In this document: positions 61,112 to 61,168 of the stretch, in pieces
Layout of the letters: each line of letters starts with the position of its first letter
Numbering within the stretch: position 1 is the first letter of the stretch
Assembly: GCF_017114985.1 (NCBI RefSeq)
Contig: NZ_JABXKP010000042.1
Coordinates: forward strand, 1-61,168
Length of the DNA stretch: 61,168 nt
Direction of reading: 5' to 3'
Source: Nostoc sp. JL33
Lineage (GTDB): Bacteria; Cyanobacteriota; Cyanobacteriia; Cyanobacteriales; Nostocaceae
Translations under genes and position numbers: made by a program
Notes under the pieces: model-generated
Told to the model about the DNA's origin: nothing
Databases searched by the model: none
The model's input: only the letters and a program-made list of their open reading frames with translations

Positions 61112-61168
61112 CCCCCCATTCCCCATTCCCCATTCCCCATTCCCCATTCCCCATTCCCCATTCCCCAT
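61112..61168. repeat. Heptamer array (CCCCATT)n at the window edge
   Basis: Perfect 7-bp repeats, the reverse-complement class of the array at 60952-61042; together they could fold into a long imperfect hairpin. The array continues off the end. Confidence 0.9.

Noticed and set aside
61112..61168. CRISPR-like array
   Set aside because: Units are 7 bp and have no spacers; it is a heptamer tandem repeat.

Overview
The window looks like chromosome of a filamentous, Nostoc-like cyanobacterium. It carries psaD, an orange carotenoid protein (OCP) with a separate OCP C-terminal-domain homolog, a broken high-light-inducible (Hli) gene, DUF2605/DUF2973 genes and a DICT-domain histidine kinase. The HIP1 octamer (GCGATCGC) and its variants are scattered everywhere, and heptameric tandem repeats of the kind typical of heterocystous cyanobacteria lie at both window edges. 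No rRNA or tRNA gene and no CRISPR array was seen.

Layout. 0-12 kb: secreted metzincin-type protease, a decayed Coq4-like gene, HdeD-like membrane protein, SLH-anchored glycosidase-like protein, RND adaptor, SDR dehydrogenase and an MFS remnant. 12-24 kb: TMEM175 channel preceded by a transposase remnant, a ModA protein ending in a PEP-CTERM-like tail, Fsa/transaldolase, aquaporin, a cNMP/AAA/Fe-S membrane fusion, a XisH-XisI pair, thrS and the DUF2605/DUF2973 pair. 24-29 kb: two consecutive toxin-antitoxin loci whose toxins are broken while the antitoxins are intact, a nuclease-HEPN fusion and a glycogen-debranching-like enzyme. 29-38 kb: photosynthesis and light response (histidine kinase, psaD, trpE, hli pseudogene, ocp). 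38-45 kb: a defence-like block with a long prokaryotic Argonaute, an Fe-S RecB/Cas4-like nuclease and a frameshifted leader gene on the minus strand, divergent from an XRE-ImmA protein, a second ImmA protease and a Uma2 nuclease. 45-57 kb: degenerate alpha/beta hydrolase, membrane proteins, FtsE, a TagA-type glycosyltransferase, a LuxR-type regulator, an RsbU/RsbW-like phosphatase-kinase pair, the CTDH carotenoid protein and a GT2 glycosyltransferase. 57-60.4 kb: a compact four-gene minus-strand operon coding for an HsdR-N nuclease fused to ParA, a ParB-like coiled-coil/HhH protein, a 51-residue winged helix resembling a Z-alpha domain, and a C-terminally membrane-anchored protein.

The last operon is the best candidate for an undescribed system: a ParA/ParB-type partition module carrying its own nuclease domain, a small nucleic-acid-binding protein and a membrane anchor, with a perfect dyad 42 bp upstream. 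The Argonaute block is the second. Intergenic DNA is rich in small palindromic, MITE-like elements, several of them in two copies or with one copy reduced to a solo end. Numerous point-mutated or frameshifted genes (Coq4-like, MFS, ParE/RelE, BrnT, Hli, Argonaute leader) suggest active gene decay, though sequencing error cannot be excluded for single-base lesions.
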